A stretch of DNA of 40,912 nucleotides, from the NCBI GenBank assembly GCA_019636245.1, contig JAHBXX010000040.1, forward strand, positions 1 through 40,912, read 5' to 3'. Source of the DNA: Planctomycetota bacterium. GTDB taxonomy: Bacteria; Planctomycetota; UBA1135; UBA2386. A program made the position numbers and the translations under genes. Under the pieces are notes generated by a model. The model had not been told where the DNA came from. It did not search any database and saw only the letters and a list, made by a program, of their open reading frames with translations. This document shows positions 15,988-25,038 of the stretch, in pieces (position 1 is the stretch's first letter; the number at the start of each line of letters is the position of its first letter).

Positions 15988-17058
15988 ATGCCGACCGCCC
16001 CCACCGAGACCGCGGCCTCGCCGCTGCCAGGGGAACGCGTGCTGCCGCGCGGCGGGCGGGTGCTGCTCGTGCGCCTGTCGGCGCTCGGCGACGTGCTGTT
16101 CGCGCTCGAGACGGTGGCGGCGCTGCATCGGGAACGACCCGACGTGCACATCGACTTCCTGGTCGAGGACCGCTTCGCGGCCCTGCTCGCCGGCCATCCG
16201 CAGCTCGACCGGGTGCTGGTCTACCCGCGCCGGCGGCGCCTCTCGATCCCCGGCAGCCTGCTGGCGCTGCGGCGTCGCCGCTACGACGTCGTGCTCGACG
16301 TGCACGGCATCCTGAAGAGCGCCGCGCACGTCGGCTGCGCACGCGCCGGCGCCAAGGTCGGCGCCGCCGCGCCGGCCTCCCGCGAGGGGGCGGCGCGCAG
16401 CTACGACCTCGTCGTGCCGATGCCCGATCCGCCGCCGCACCGGGCCGACATCGGCCACCGCCTGCTGGCGGCCATCGGCCTCTCGGGCCAGCCGGCGCCG
16501 CCGGTGCTCGCCGCGGTGCCGCCGCCGGCCGAACTGTTCGCCGGCCTGGCCACGCCGCGTGTGCTGCTGCACCCGGGCACCTCGGCGTTCGCCGAGTTCA
16601 AGCGCTGGCCGGCGCCCCGCTTCGCCGAACTGGCCCGACGGCTCGCCGCCCGCGGCCTCGGCGTCCTGGTCGGCTACGGCCCCGGTGAACGCGACCTCGC
16701 CGCGCCGGCCCTGGCCGCCGCACCGCAGAGCCGCGCGGTCGACGGCGGCGCGCTCGGCCTGCTCGGCTTCGCCGGCGTGATGGCCCGCTGTGCCGTGGTC
16801 GTCGCCGCCGACACCGGACCGCTGCACCTGGCGGCGGCGATGGGCGCGCGCTGCGTCGCCCTGTTCGGACCGAAGGACCCACTTCGCTACGGTCCGCGGG
16901 CCCACGGCGCGGTTGGGCACGAGGTGCTGTTCCACGACGTGCCCTGCCGCCCGTGCCGGCGCCGGGACTGCGTGACGCCGCAGTGCGTGCTCGGCATCGC
17001 CGTCGACGAGGTCGAGGCGGCCGTGCTGCGCCAGGTGGCGAGAGAGGTGCCGGCGTGA
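15988..17058 (+). CDS. Glycosyltransferase family 9 (ADP-heptose:LPS heptosyltransferase-like)
   Basis: A 356-residue GT9 enzyme that would transfer heptose from an ADP-sugar to the LPS core on the cytoplasmic face of the inner membrane. Marks are the N-terminal VLLVRLSALGDVLFALETVA, the central VLLHPGTSAFAEFKRWPAPRF (beta-strand and acceptor-loop region) and the donor-site motif ADTGPLHLAAAMGARCVALF followed by GPKDPLRYGP. The C-terminal PCRPCRRRDCVTPQC is Cys-rich and resembles the CxxC...C tail found in several heptosyltransferases. The ATG at 15988 is the first before the conserved strand. Its TGA overlaps the GTG of the next gene (GTGA at 17055-17058), suggesting coupling. Which core heptose is added cannot be told. 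Confidence 0.92.
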   Translation: MPTAPTETAASPLPGERVLPRGGRVLLVRLSALGDVLFALETVAALHRERPDVHIDFLVEDRFAALLAGHPQLDRVLVYPRRRRLSIPGSLLALRRRRYDVVLDVHGILKSAAHVGCARAGAKVGAAAPASREGAARSYDLVVPMPDPPPHRADIGHRLLAAIGLSGQPAPPVLAAVPPPAELFAGLATPRVLLHPGTSAFAEFKRWPAPRFAELARRLAARGLGVLVGYGPGERDLAAPALAAAPQSRAVDGGALGLLGFAGVMARCAVVVAADTGPLHLAAAMGARCVALFGPKDPLRYGPRAHGAVGHEVLFHDVPCRPCRRRDCVTPQCVLGIAVDEVEAAVLRQVAREVPA

Positions 17059-17513
17059 CCGCCGTGCCGACGACGGTGATCAGGCACGCCAAGGAGAAGG
17101 TCCGCAAGTGCTCGCTGCGGTTCCTGCACGGGCGGCCGGAGATGACGTTCCTGCGCCAGCGCGAGGGCTTCACCTTCGACGCCACGGGGTTCACGCTGCT
17201 GGCGGTCGACGCGCCGCCGCTGACGGCGGCGGACGCCGGCCGGCCGCTGCTGCTGCTCGACTCGACCTGGCGCTGGCTGCCGCAGCTGCTCGCCTGCCTG
17301 CATGGCGAGCCGGTGCCGCGCTCGATCCCCGGCCACCTGCCGACCGCGTATCCGCGGCGCAGCAAGGTGTTCGCCGATCCGGCCGCCGGCCTCGCGTCGA
17401 TCGAGGCGCTCTACGTCGCTCGCGCGCTGCTCGGCGACGACGACCCGACCCTGCTCGACGGCTACCACTGGCGTGACGAGTTCCTGGCCCGGTGGCGCGC
17501 GCGGCGCGGCTGA
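17055..17513 (+). CDS. Tsr3/DUF367-like (TDD superfamily) protein
   Basis: A 152-residue protein that matches the layout of Tsr3/DUF367, a SPOUT-like family adding an aminocarboxypropyl group to RNA; the eukaryotic and archaeal members act on small-subunit rRNA and the related DTW proteins on tRNA. Parallels are an early Lys-Cys (KVRKCS), a central LLLLDSTWRWLP corresponding to the family Asp-Cys-Ser-Trp motif, then RSIPGHLPTAYPRRSKVF corresponding to the LPxLVAANPVNYG region, then LASIEALYVARALLG and a final YHWRDEFLARW. The start is GTG at 17055, overlapping the GT9 stop. This is pattern recognition; Cys of the usual DCSW is replaced by Ser-Thr. The neighbouring gene makes LPS core, so context does not help with function. 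Confidence 0.65.
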   Translation: MTAVPTTVIRHAKEKVRKCSLRFLHGRPEMTFLRQREGFTFDATGFTLLAVDAPPLTAADAGRPLLLLDSTWRWLPQLLACLHGEPVPRSIPGHLPTAYPRRSKVFADPAAGLASIEALYVARALLGDDDPTLLDGYHWRDEFLARWRARRG

Positions 17514-17533
17514 TCGCCAGCGCGGCCGGACGC

Positions 17534-17932
17534 TCAGGATCGGTCGAGCACGAACGCCAGCGCCCGCGCCGGTTCCCGCCGATCGTCGGCGCCGTGCTGC
17601 GTCGCCACCCACAGCCGGATCCGGCGACAGCCTGCGAGCTGCGCCGCCGGCACGACCAGCGGCAGCGGCGTCACCACCTGCGCGACGAGAACGTCGCCCG
17701 GGGTCGCATGCCGCAGGTCGACGTCGGCGCAGCCGTCGGCGATCGTGACGGCGTGCAGGGCGAACGTGTGGCCGGCCGTCGGCGCGAGCAGCACGAGCTC
17801 GAGGCCGCCGTCGGTGCGGCTGGTGACCTGGAGCGGCGGACCGGACCAATCGGGCATCGTCGCACCTCCGGCAGCCGGCGGCGCGGCGCACGCCGCCAGC
17901 AACGACGGCAGCAGCAGCCGGGCCCTGGCCAT
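17534..17932 (-). CDS. Small predicted lipoprotein of unknown function
   Basis: A 132-residue protein with a lipoprotein signal: MARAR, a hydrophobic LLLPSLLAAC and the lipobox LAAC with Cys15. The mature part is a small beta-rich domain with strands such as PLQVTSRTDGGLELVLLAPT, HTFALHAVTIADG and RIRLWVATQ. It ends in a short charged segment. Its ATG overlaps the stop of the S8 protease gene by one base (TGATG), so the two are probably translated together. An inhibitor, chaperone or surface partner of the protease is conceivable from this arrangement, but no family is recognised and no direct evidence supports any of these. Confidence 0.75.
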   Translation of the reverse strand: MARARLLLPSLLAACAAPPAAGGATMPDWSGPPLQVTSRTDGGLELVLLAPTAGHTFALHAVTIADGCADVDLRHATPGDVLVAQVVTPLPLVVPAAQLAGCRRIRLWVATQHGADDRREPARALAFVLDRS

Positions 17933-20022
17933 CAGCGCAGCCTCCGCCAGGCCGGCCGTGCCGGCCGTTCGCCGAGCGGCACGGTCGCCAGCTCCTGCAG
18001 GCCGAAGTCGAGGCCGGTGAGGTCCTCGCCGCCGGCCAGCCGCAGGATCAGCGGCGTGTCGAGGTTCGGCCAGGCGCCGAACAGTTCGCCGTCGTCGCCG
18101 AGGAAGTCGTCGCCGTCGCGGTCGGTCCCCGCCACCAGCAGGTAGTCGCCCGCCGGCACGCCGGCGAACGCATAGGCGAAGGCCCCGGCCAGGGTGGTCT
18201 CGACCTGGAAGCGCGTGTCGAGCGTGATCGGATCGACGAGCAGCACGAACAGCGTGTCGTCGGCGACCGTCGAGGCGCCGACCTGCATGCGCACGTCGAT
18301 CGCGACCTCGAACGTGGCGAGGGTGCTGCCCTCCTGGTAGGTCACGACGATCCGGGACACATAGACGCCGTCGGCGAGCCCGGTGCGGTCGACGACGACC
18401 TCCATCTCGTCGAGGTCGATGCCGTTGCCCGGCGTGCCGTCCTGGAGCTGCGGCTGGAACAACCACGCCGCCGGGGGCTGCTCCTGGATGCCCACGAACT
18501 GCAGTTCGCCCGCGCCGCGGTTCTCGAACACCACGGTCCGGCTCAAAGCCGCGGCGCCGAAGTCGAGCGCCGACGGGGTCGCGACCAGCACCGGATCGGT
18601 CGGCGGCGAGCCGCCGGCCTGCAGCACCGCCGCCAGGGCATCGACGACGCGCCCGCCGTTCGGCAGGCCGACTCCCGGCGCCGTGGTGCCCAGCAGCACG
18701 GTGCGGATCTGCGCCGCCGTCAGCGCCGGGTTCGCGGCCTTGACCAGCGCCGCCACGCCGGCCACGTGCGGCGCCGCCATCGACGTGCCGTTCTCGAACT
18801 TGAAGAACAGCTGGCCCTGGTCGTTCGCCATGCACGACAGCACGCCGTCGGGGAACTGGTCGCCGTTGCGATCGGCGGTCATGTCGCCCCCCGGCGCCCA
18901 GAGGTCGATCGAGGTGTGGAAGTTCGAATACGGGGCCCGCGCCCGCTGCAGGTCGATCGCGCCCACCGACAGCACGGAGTCGAACGCGGCCGGCGAGCTC
19001 GGCGTGCCGCTGTTGTCGTTGCCGGCGGCGGCGACCAGCAGGCAGCCGGCCGCGGCCGCGGCGTTGCACGCCTGCTGCAGCACGGCGTTCAGGCCGGGCC
19101 CGCCGAGGCTCATGTTGACGATGTCGGCGCGCTGCGCCGGCAGCGCGCCGCTGCCGTTCGCCAGCCGCGCGGCGAACAGGATGCCGGCGGCGATGTCGTC
19201 GACGGTGCCGCCGCCACGGCCGAGCACGCGCACCGGCATGATCCGGCAGCTCCAGTCGACCCCGGCTATGCCCTGGCCGTCGTGGCCGTTGGCGCCGATG
19301 GTGCCGGCGACGTGGGTGCCGTGGAAGCTGCTGCCCTGCGGCGTCGCCAGGTCGCCTGTGTCCTCGGGGTTGGGGTCGCGGCCGTTGCCGTCCCGCGCCG
19401 AGGCCGGGTCGCTGATCATGTCGTAGCCGGGGATCAGCCGGCCCTGGAACTCCGGGTGCGCCGAGACGATGCCGGTGTCGAGCACGGCGACGATGACGCT
19501 GGCCGAGCCCGTGGTCAGGTCCCAGGCCTGCGGCAGGTTGATCTGCGGGTAGTGCCACTGCTTGTCGAAGAAGGTGTCGTTCGGCTGCAGGCAGTGCTGC
19601 AGCACCTGGTTCGGCGCCGCGCAGCGCACGCCGGGCTTGCCGGCGACAGCGCGCGCGGCGCGGCAGGTCTCGTACTCGGCGCTGTGCTCGACGGCGGCAC
19701 CCTCGTCGAGCGTGAAGCGCGTCAGCGCCGCCCGGGCGCGGTAGACGGCGATCGGTCCGCCGGGCGCCCGCAGCAGGTCGAGGCCATCGGTCGACAGGTC
19801 CGGCGGCGCCGCGCCTGGCTCGAGCCAGACCAGCACTTCGCCGGCTCGCATCGGCAGCCGCGCCTCGGCGGCGAGGGCGTCGGCCGGGAGCACGGCGGGC
19901 GCGACCTCGGGCACGCGCAAGGTGCCGGCGAGCGCGGCCGGCGGCGCGCTCCGGCTGCTGCCGCCGCACGCGGCGGCGAGGACGAGGAGGGCCAGCAAGA
20001 CGGCGAGACGGGGTCGGCTCAT
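17932..20022 (-). CDS. Subtilisin-like (S8) serine protease, predicted lipoprotein
   Basis: A 696-residue secreted protease. The N-terminus is a lipoprotein signal, hydrophobic LAVLLALLVLAAAC with lipobox Cys19. A propeptide-like region (about 30-165) precedes the S8 domain. The catalytic triad is visible: Asp182 in VLDTGI, His234 in FHGTHVAGTI and Ser414 in NGTSMAAPHVAG, with the oxyanion Asn in AAAGNDN. After the protease comes an Ig-like segment (SALDFGAAALSRTVVFENRG, about 475-600) and a C-terminal beta domain (TLAGAFAYAFAGVPAGDYLL) with an Asp-rich loop DRDGDDFLGDDGE that may bind calcium. The start at 20022 is fixed by the signal peptide; a longer frame adds Arg-rich sequence. It is expected at the outer surface or periplasm. 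A small lipoprotein gene follows with a one-base overlap. Confidence 0.94.
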   Translation of the reverse strand: MSRPRLAVLLALLVLAAACGGSSRSAPPAALAGTLRVPEVAPAVLPADALAAEARLPMRAGEVLVWLEPGAAPPDLSTDGLDLLRAPGGPIAVYRARAALTRFTLDEGAAVEHSAEYETCRAARAVAGKPGVRCAAPNQVLQHCLQPNDTFFDKQWHYPQINLPQAWDLTTGSASVIVAVLDTGIVSAHPEFQGRLIPGYDMISDPASARDGNGRDPNPEDTGDLATPQGSSFHGTHVAGTIGANGHDGQGIAGVDWSCRIMPVRVLGRGGGTVDDIAAGILFAARLANGSGALPAQRADIVNMSLGGPGLNAVLQQACNAAAAAGCLLVAAAGNDNSGTPSSPAAFDSVLSVGAIDLQRARAPYSNFHTSIDLWAPGGDMTADRNGDQFPDGVLSCMANDQGQLFFKFENGTSMAAPHVAGVAALVKAANPALTAAQIRTVLLGTTAPGVGLPNGGRVVDALAAVLQAGGSPPTDPVLVATPSALDFGAAALSRTVVFENRGAGELQFVGIQEQPPAAWLFQPQLQDGTPGNGIDLDEMEVVVDRTGLADGVYVSRIVVTYQEGSTLATFEVAIDVRMQVGASTVADDTLFVLLVDPITLDTRFQVETTLAGAFAYAFAGVPAGDYLLVAGTDRDGDDFLGDDGELFGAWPNLDTPLILRLAGGEDLTGLDFGLQELATVPLGERPARPAWRRLR

Positions 20023-20362
20023 GGTCGGGCGAGGGCTTGGCCGCGCAACGGAGGGGTCAGCGTGGCCGTGGTCCGCGGCAGGGGCAAGGGTCCTCAGGGC
20101 GAAGGCGTCGCCCTGCGACCTGGCAGCGGCGAACGGGCCCCGATCCACACGGGCGGAGTGCGCCTTCGTCGCCTGCGCCGCTGGCGGCGACCGGTGGGCG
20201 GCGGCGTGGGAGCGAGGCAGCCCAAGCCACCGCCAGCCCGGACGACGGCAGCGGAGCACCTGGATGGCCTCGGCCCGCGGTGGAGGCGGGGCGCTGCGCG
20301 GCGGACGGGTGCGGCACGACGCCTGGAGCCCACAGGGTGAGGTGGCTACGCTGCCCGCACCA
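20023..20362. other. Intergenic region between protease gene and tRNA gene
   Basis: About 340 bases between the divergent S8 protease gene (minus) and tRNA-Arg (plus). Apart from the candidate tRNA promoter at its right end I see no gene, repeat or hairpin worth calling. The minus-strand promoter of the protease gene should lie in its left part, but no convincing hexamers are visible. Confidence 0.5.
20323..20352 (+). promoter_or_regulatory. Candidate promoter of tRNA-Arg(UCU)
   Basis: CTGGAG at 20323-20328, an 18-base spacer and TACGCT at 20347-20352, the same -10 hexamer as the candidate promoter at 5641. The mature tRNA begins 11 bases after the -10, leaving a very short 5' trailer to be removed by RNase P. 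Confidence 0.4.
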
Positions 20363-20438
20363 GCGCCCGTAGCTCAACTGGAAGAGCACCCGCCTTCTAA
20401 GCGGGCGGTTGTGGGTTCGAGTCCCGCCGGGCGTGCCA
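20363..20438 (+). tRNA. tRNA-Arg (anticodon UCU)
   Basis: A complete cloverleaf of 76 bases. The acceptor stem pairs GCGCCCG (20363-20369) with CGGGCGT (20428-20434), with a G-T pair at the end. The D stem is GCTC/GAGC, the anticodon stem CCCGC/GCGGG with loop CTTCTAA giving anticodon TCT, and the T stem GTGGG/CCCGC encloses TTCGAGT. The discriminator is G and the CCA end is encoded. It reads AGA (and possibly AGG), rare codons in this G+C-rich sequence. It is a single tRNA with no adjacent integrase or attachment-site duplication. Confidence 0.96.
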
Positions 20439-20549
20439 TGTGCTCGCTCCGGTCCAACCCGTCCACCTGCGCTCGGTGGTCCTGGTCGCGTGGCGGCAGG
20501 AATCGCGCGCCCAAACGCGACGGCCTCTTCGTCGCAGCGCAACGGCGGT

Positions 20550-21434
20550 TCAGCCAGCCCCCGTCGCCAGCAGGAGCATCTCCCCCCGCGACCAGTCGAC
20601 GGCCCACCGGATCCGCCCCAGCACATCCGCGCCCAGCATGCAGCCCATCGGTGGGTCCCCGTCCTGGTGGCAGCACACCGTCACCTCGCGCAGTTCGCAT
20701 GACCCCAGCCGCAGGCGCGCCACCACGAACGACTGCTGCCGACGCGGAGCACCGTGGATGCCGACGGCCGCGGAGCCGCCCGAGGCCACCGCCGGCAACG
20801 CCAGCGCCGCGGCCACCCGATGGGTCAGCGTCGTCGTCGCCGCACCGGAGTCCAGGTGCATCTCGACCGGCTGCCCATCCAGGTGCACCGTGACGAACGC
20901 CGCCTGCTCGCGCAGTACGAGCGGCAACCGCGCCTCGACGTGCAGCCCGCGCCGGTGCAGCTCGCCTTCCAGCATGCCAGGAGCCACCAGCACCCCTTCG
21001 CCCGCCGGAACATCGAAGATCCAGCTGAACGCGCCGAGCACGTTCATGCCCAGGATGCCGTCGAGGCCCGGCAGCCCACCTAGCGGCAGCAGCGGCGCAT
21101 GGAACGATCCACACCGGGCATCGCCGAGCGCCAGGTCGCGAACGAGCACCATGCCTTCGGCCCGGCGGCGATGTCCTGCCGCGTCGGTCAGGGTCGGGAC
21201 CGCCGCCGCCTCGACCGCAGGCAGACCGAGCCGTGCGGCCGCGCCACGCTCGAACAGTGTGCCGGGACACCCGGTGTCGAACACCATGCGCGCCGCCGCG
21301 CCGTCGATCCGGACCTCGCCCACGAACCGCGCGGAGAGCGCCACCGCCGTCGGCAGCGATGCCGCCTGGCAGCCGGCGAGACCGGCCGCAAGCGCGACGG
21401 TCACGGCGGATCCGCGGTGCGGGGCCCGCTTCAC
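20550..21434 (-). CDS. Aspartic protease-like lipoprotein with two catalytic half-sites
   Basis: A 294-residue predicted lipoprotein (VALAAGLAGC, lipobox Cys22). Two retropepsin-like halves are visible. The first has RMVFDTGCPGTLF (Asp53) with a later GLDGILGMNVLG. The second has EMHLDSGAATTTL (Asp195) with GCMLGADVLG. Each half therefore carries a D-T/S-G motif and an ILG or MLGADVLG flap-side motif, as in aspartyl proteases, so one chain could form the two-aspartate active site normally made by a dimer. It would act in the periplasm or at the surface. The GTG at 21434 overlaps the TGA of the upstream gene (GTGA); no ATG fits. It is the last gene of an operon headed by a sigma-like protein. 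Proteolytic activity is inferred from the motifs. Confidence 0.82.
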   Translation of the reverse strand: MKRAPHRGSAVTVALAAGLAGCQAASLPTAVALSARFVGEVRIDGAAARMVFDTGCPGTLFERGAAARLGLPAVEAAAVPTLTDAAGHRRRAEGMVLVRDLALGDARCGSFHAPLLPLGGLPGLDGILGMNVLGAFSWIFDVPAGEGVLVAPGMLEGELHRRGLHVEARLPLVLREQAAFVTVHLDGQPVEMHLDSGAATTTLTHRVAAALALPAVASGGSAAVGIHGAPRRQQSFVVARLRLGSCELREVTVCCHQDGDPPMGCMLGADVLGRIRWAVDWSRGEMLLLATGAG

Positions 21435-22495
21435 GGCTCGATCCGCGCCTTCAGGGGCCAGCCGGTCACGGTCGCCGAGGTCGACAGGTCCAACTGGACC
21501 GGTTGGAACAACAGACTCCATCCGACCAGGGTCGCATCGTTCGGCACCGCCACCGGCAGGCTGGCCGTACCGTCGTCCGCCGTGGGTACGTAGAACACGT
21601 CGGCGATGGCAATCCGGAGACTGCAGCCGGGTGCGCCGACCAGCACCGGCGCGGCAAGTTCGTCCCACCCCAGCAGCAGGAACGACATCGCCTCGGGATC
21701 CAGGTGGCTGGCGTTGACTGGCACCGTGTTGCCCAGGTTCCAGTCGATTCCTGCCAGCTCCGCACGTGGCGACGCTCCGGTCGGTCCGACGCACGCCAGC
21801 GTGGTTGCATCGACGACGAACGTGTGTGCGATGTCGTCGACGTTCGCGAAATCGTGCTCGAGCGGGTCGATGGGCGCGAAGTACTCGACCGCGTCACCGT
21901 TGGCGTCGAGGAACGTGACCTTCCAAGTCTCGATCACCTTGATCTTGTCGATGCGCCTCTCCGAGGGCGGGACGAGCAGCGTCAGGGTGCCCTGGATCGT
22001 CCCAAGCGCTTCGAGTGCCGGCGGGCAGTCGAGGAAGAAGATCTGGTAACCGGGCTCCGGCGTGTAGAAGTTCGTCGGCGCGAGACTGCCATCCGCGCCG
22101 ATCGTCAGCATCGACGGTACCGCGCCGGGCCCGACGATGACATCGCCGGTGCCGAGCGGGGTGGTGATCGTCGCGCTGTCGATCTGCCAGCCCAGCGGGA
22201 TCTGCAGGATGATGGGGTCCTTGACGCGGCACTCGTACTCGAGGGGGTGCTCGGTCGGATTCGCAGGCAGCAGGACCTGGTGTTGCGGAGTGCCACCCAC
22301 TCCGCCGGGGAAGCCTGGCGGCAGCGTCGCAGTAACGACGACGAGATCCTTGTTCTCCTTGACCCAGGTGTACCCGACCTTCCAGTCGCCGATGATCGGT
22401 CCGGAAACCTCGACGCGGCCGGTGCCCGCGCAGTTCGACGGTAAGAGTCCGGTGAGCAGGGCCAGATTGCCGAGCATCTTGTTCGACAGCAGCAT
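21431..22495 (-). CDS. Predicted secreted beta-rich protein, unknown function
   Basis: A 354-residue protein with a short hydrophobic N-terminus (MLGNLALLTGLLPSNCAG), which may be a weak signal peptide. The rest is beta-rich with Pro and few charges, including KVGYTWVKENKDLVVVTATL, a VIETWKVTFLDANGD segment and a C-terminal strand set (GTASLPVAVPNDATLVGWSL then FQPVQLDLS). This C-terminal part resembles the endings of the secreted proteins at 30933, 32289 and 38115. A strong Shine-Dalgarno supports the start. Not recognised as a named family. It sits between a sigma-like gene and an aspartic protease-like gene with a GTGA overlap, so these three are probably one operon and the protein may be a substrate or surface partner. 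Confidence 0.75.
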   Translation of the reverse strand: MLLSNKMLGNLALLTGLLPSNCAGTGRVEVSGPIIGDWKVGYTWVKENKDLVVVTATLPPGFPGGVGGTPQHQVLLPANPTEHPLEYECRVKDPIILQIPLGWQIDSATITTPLGTGDVIVGPGAVPSMLTIGADGSLAPTNFYTPEPGYQIFFLDCPPALEALGTIQGTLTLLVPPSERRIDKIKVIETWKVTFLDANGDAVEYFAPIDPLEHDFANVDDIAHTFVVDATTLACVGPTGASPRAELAGIDWNLGNTVPVNASHLDPEAMSFLLLGWDELAAPVLVGAPGCSLRIAIADVFYVPTADDGTASLPVAVPNDATLVGWSLLFQPVQLDLSTSATVTGWPLKARIEP

Positions 22496-22500
22496 GGTCT

Positions 22501-22508
22501 TCCTCCTT
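22501..22508 (-). promoter_or_regulatory. Strong Shine-Dalgarno for the gene starting at 22495
   Basis: AAGGAGGA on the minus strand, ending five bases before the ATG. It is the best Shine-Dalgarno seen in the window, where many other starts have none, and it suggests high translation of this product. Confidence 0.75.
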
Positions 22509-22525
22509 GTCGTTGGCGGCGTTCG

Positions 22526-23125
22526 TCACCGCGCAACGCGCGCTGGTTCGACGCCATCCACAAGGTCGCCGCGAGGGGGAGCAGCGCCGGCCAGATCCCC
22601 CGCCAACTCCGCGGCGCACGCCGCGAGCCAGCGCTGCAGGCGACGCCGCGACCACCGCACCGCCGATGGATCCCGGTCGAGCGCGCGCGCGAGGTGTCTC
22701 GTCGTCCGCACGCCGCCGCTGATGGCCAGCAGCAGCTCGGCCCAGACCGCCGGCGGCGCCAGACCTTCCCGGCGCAACCGCGCCACCCAGTCGACCGGCC
22801 CGACCCTGGGTTCGTCGAGGCACGCGTCGAACACATCGCCGCCGGGTACCGGATGCTGGGCGCGGTAGCCATCGACGAGGCGCCGCTGGGCGACGCGCAC
22901 GCAGAAGGCGAACCGATCGGCGACGATCTCGCCGGCGAGGGCGCGGCGCCACAGCACGAGCACCGCGTCCTGCACCAGGTCGTCGACGTCGTCGGGACCG
23001 GCGCGGCGGGCGAAGCGCCGGCGCAGGCGCTGCAACAGGCTCGGCCATGGCTCCGGGTCTGCCGCCGCGCGGCCGGCGGCCACGGTCTCGGCACCGGTAG
23101 CGGGGATCGTCGCGCGACAGGTCAT
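22526..23125 (-). CDS. Sigma-70-like (ECF-size) protein with divergent region 4
   Basis: A 199-residue protein. The first part contains a sigma region 2 pattern: LLQRLRRRFARRAGPDDVDD, LVQDAVLVLWRRAL and FAFCVRVAQRRLVDGYRAQH. The C-terminal half has a helix-turn-helix-like stretch (VRTTRHLARALDRDPSAVRW then RRRLQRWLAAC) in the place of region 4, but it departs from the usual sigma consensus. It may be a divergent ECF sigma factor or a related regulator. The ATG at 23125 is the first start before the conserved part; the frame is open further upstream but Arg/Pro-rich. The gene lies 30 bases before the secreted protein gene and probably controls its own operon. No anti-sigma gene is adjacent. 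Confidence 0.68.
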   Translation of the reverse strand: MTCRATIPATGAETVAAGRAAADPEPWPSLLQRLRRRFARRAGPDDVDDLVQDAVLVLWRRALAGEIVADRFAFCVRVAQRRLVDGYRAQHPVPGGDVFDACLDEPRVGPVDWVARLRREGLAPPAVWAELLLAISGGVRTTRHLARALDRDPSAVRWSRRRLQRWLAACAAELAGDLAGAAPPRGDLVDGVEPARVAR

Positions 23126-23419
23126 GACGGAACGTGCAGCAGGGGCACGGAGGGCAGCCCGCGGGCCGGCGTGCTCCGCCACACCGAGGCCCCATTCCCT
23201 AGTACGCCGACGCCTTAATTGGATCGGGCCCCACGCCCGCGCTCGCGACCGCCGCCGCACGCCCTTCAGCCCTGCGATGGCCTTCGGCAAGTCGTGCGCC
23301 ACGACCCCTTTGCACGGCGGGTCGGCGTCCCGGTCGTCGCCGGCGCGCGGTCCGCGAAAAATCCTCGCCCGGCGGCGGCGCGCACGGCAGCGGCCGACGC
23401 GGCCAACCTGGCAGGGCCT

Positions 23420-23447
23420 TTGCCGCCCCGGCGTGAACGGGTATCCT
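23420..23447 (+). promoter_or_regulatory. Candidate promoter of the RhlE-type helicase gene
   Basis: TTGCCG at 23420-23425, a 16-base spacer and TATCCT at 23442-23447. Transcription would start near 23454, giving a leader of roughly 148 bases, much longer than for other genes in this window. Confidence 0.5.
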
Positions 23448-23528
23448 GCTCGCCTCTTCTTCGGTTCGCACCTCGCCGCGGCCCCTCGGCCCCGTCCTGG
23501 CGCATCTCGTGCCGGAGTTCCGAAGACT

Positions 23529-23591
23529 GGCCCGCCTGATCCGAATCGTCGCGGCCTCCCCCGCTGGAGCGGTCGGAGTCCGAGGCGGGCC
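23529..23591 (+). repeat. Inverted repeat in the helicase mRNA leader
   Basis: A perfect 9-base repeat, GGCCCGCCT at 23529-23537 and AGGCGGGCC at 23583-23591. The 45-base interior can form a further small stem (CCGC/GCGG). The structure would end 10 bases before the helicase ATG and cover the ribosome-binding region, which has no Shine-Dalgarno. Confidence 0.55.
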
Positions 23592-23601
23592 CCCCTGCAA
23601 G

Positions 23602-25034
<1,433 letters not shown>

Positions 25035-25038
<4 letters not shown>

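Larger units (their letters stand above)
23126..23601. other. Divergent intergenic region upstream of helicase gene
   Basis: About 475 bases between the sigma-like operon (minus) and the RhlE-type helicase gene (plus). It contains a candidate plus-strand promoter (23420-23447) and a leader inverted repeat (23529-23591). An AT-richer spot at 23215-23222 (CTTAATTGG) could belong to a minus-strand promoter, but no matching partner hexamer was found. No gene is supported. Confidence 0.6.

Noticed and set aside
15906..16151. N-terminal extension of the KdkA-like protein to an ATG at 16151
   Set aside because: It overlaps the divergent GT9 gene and has no homology; GTG at 15905 fits the family start.
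20363..20438. tRNA gene as an integration site of a mobile element
   Set aside because: No integrase gene and no repeat of the tRNA 3' end were seen in the window.
20517..20535. 6-base inverted repeat (GCGACG/CGTCGC) as a terminator for tRNA-Arg
   Set aside because: Short stem, no T-run and 78 bases after the tRNA; chance is likely in this composition.
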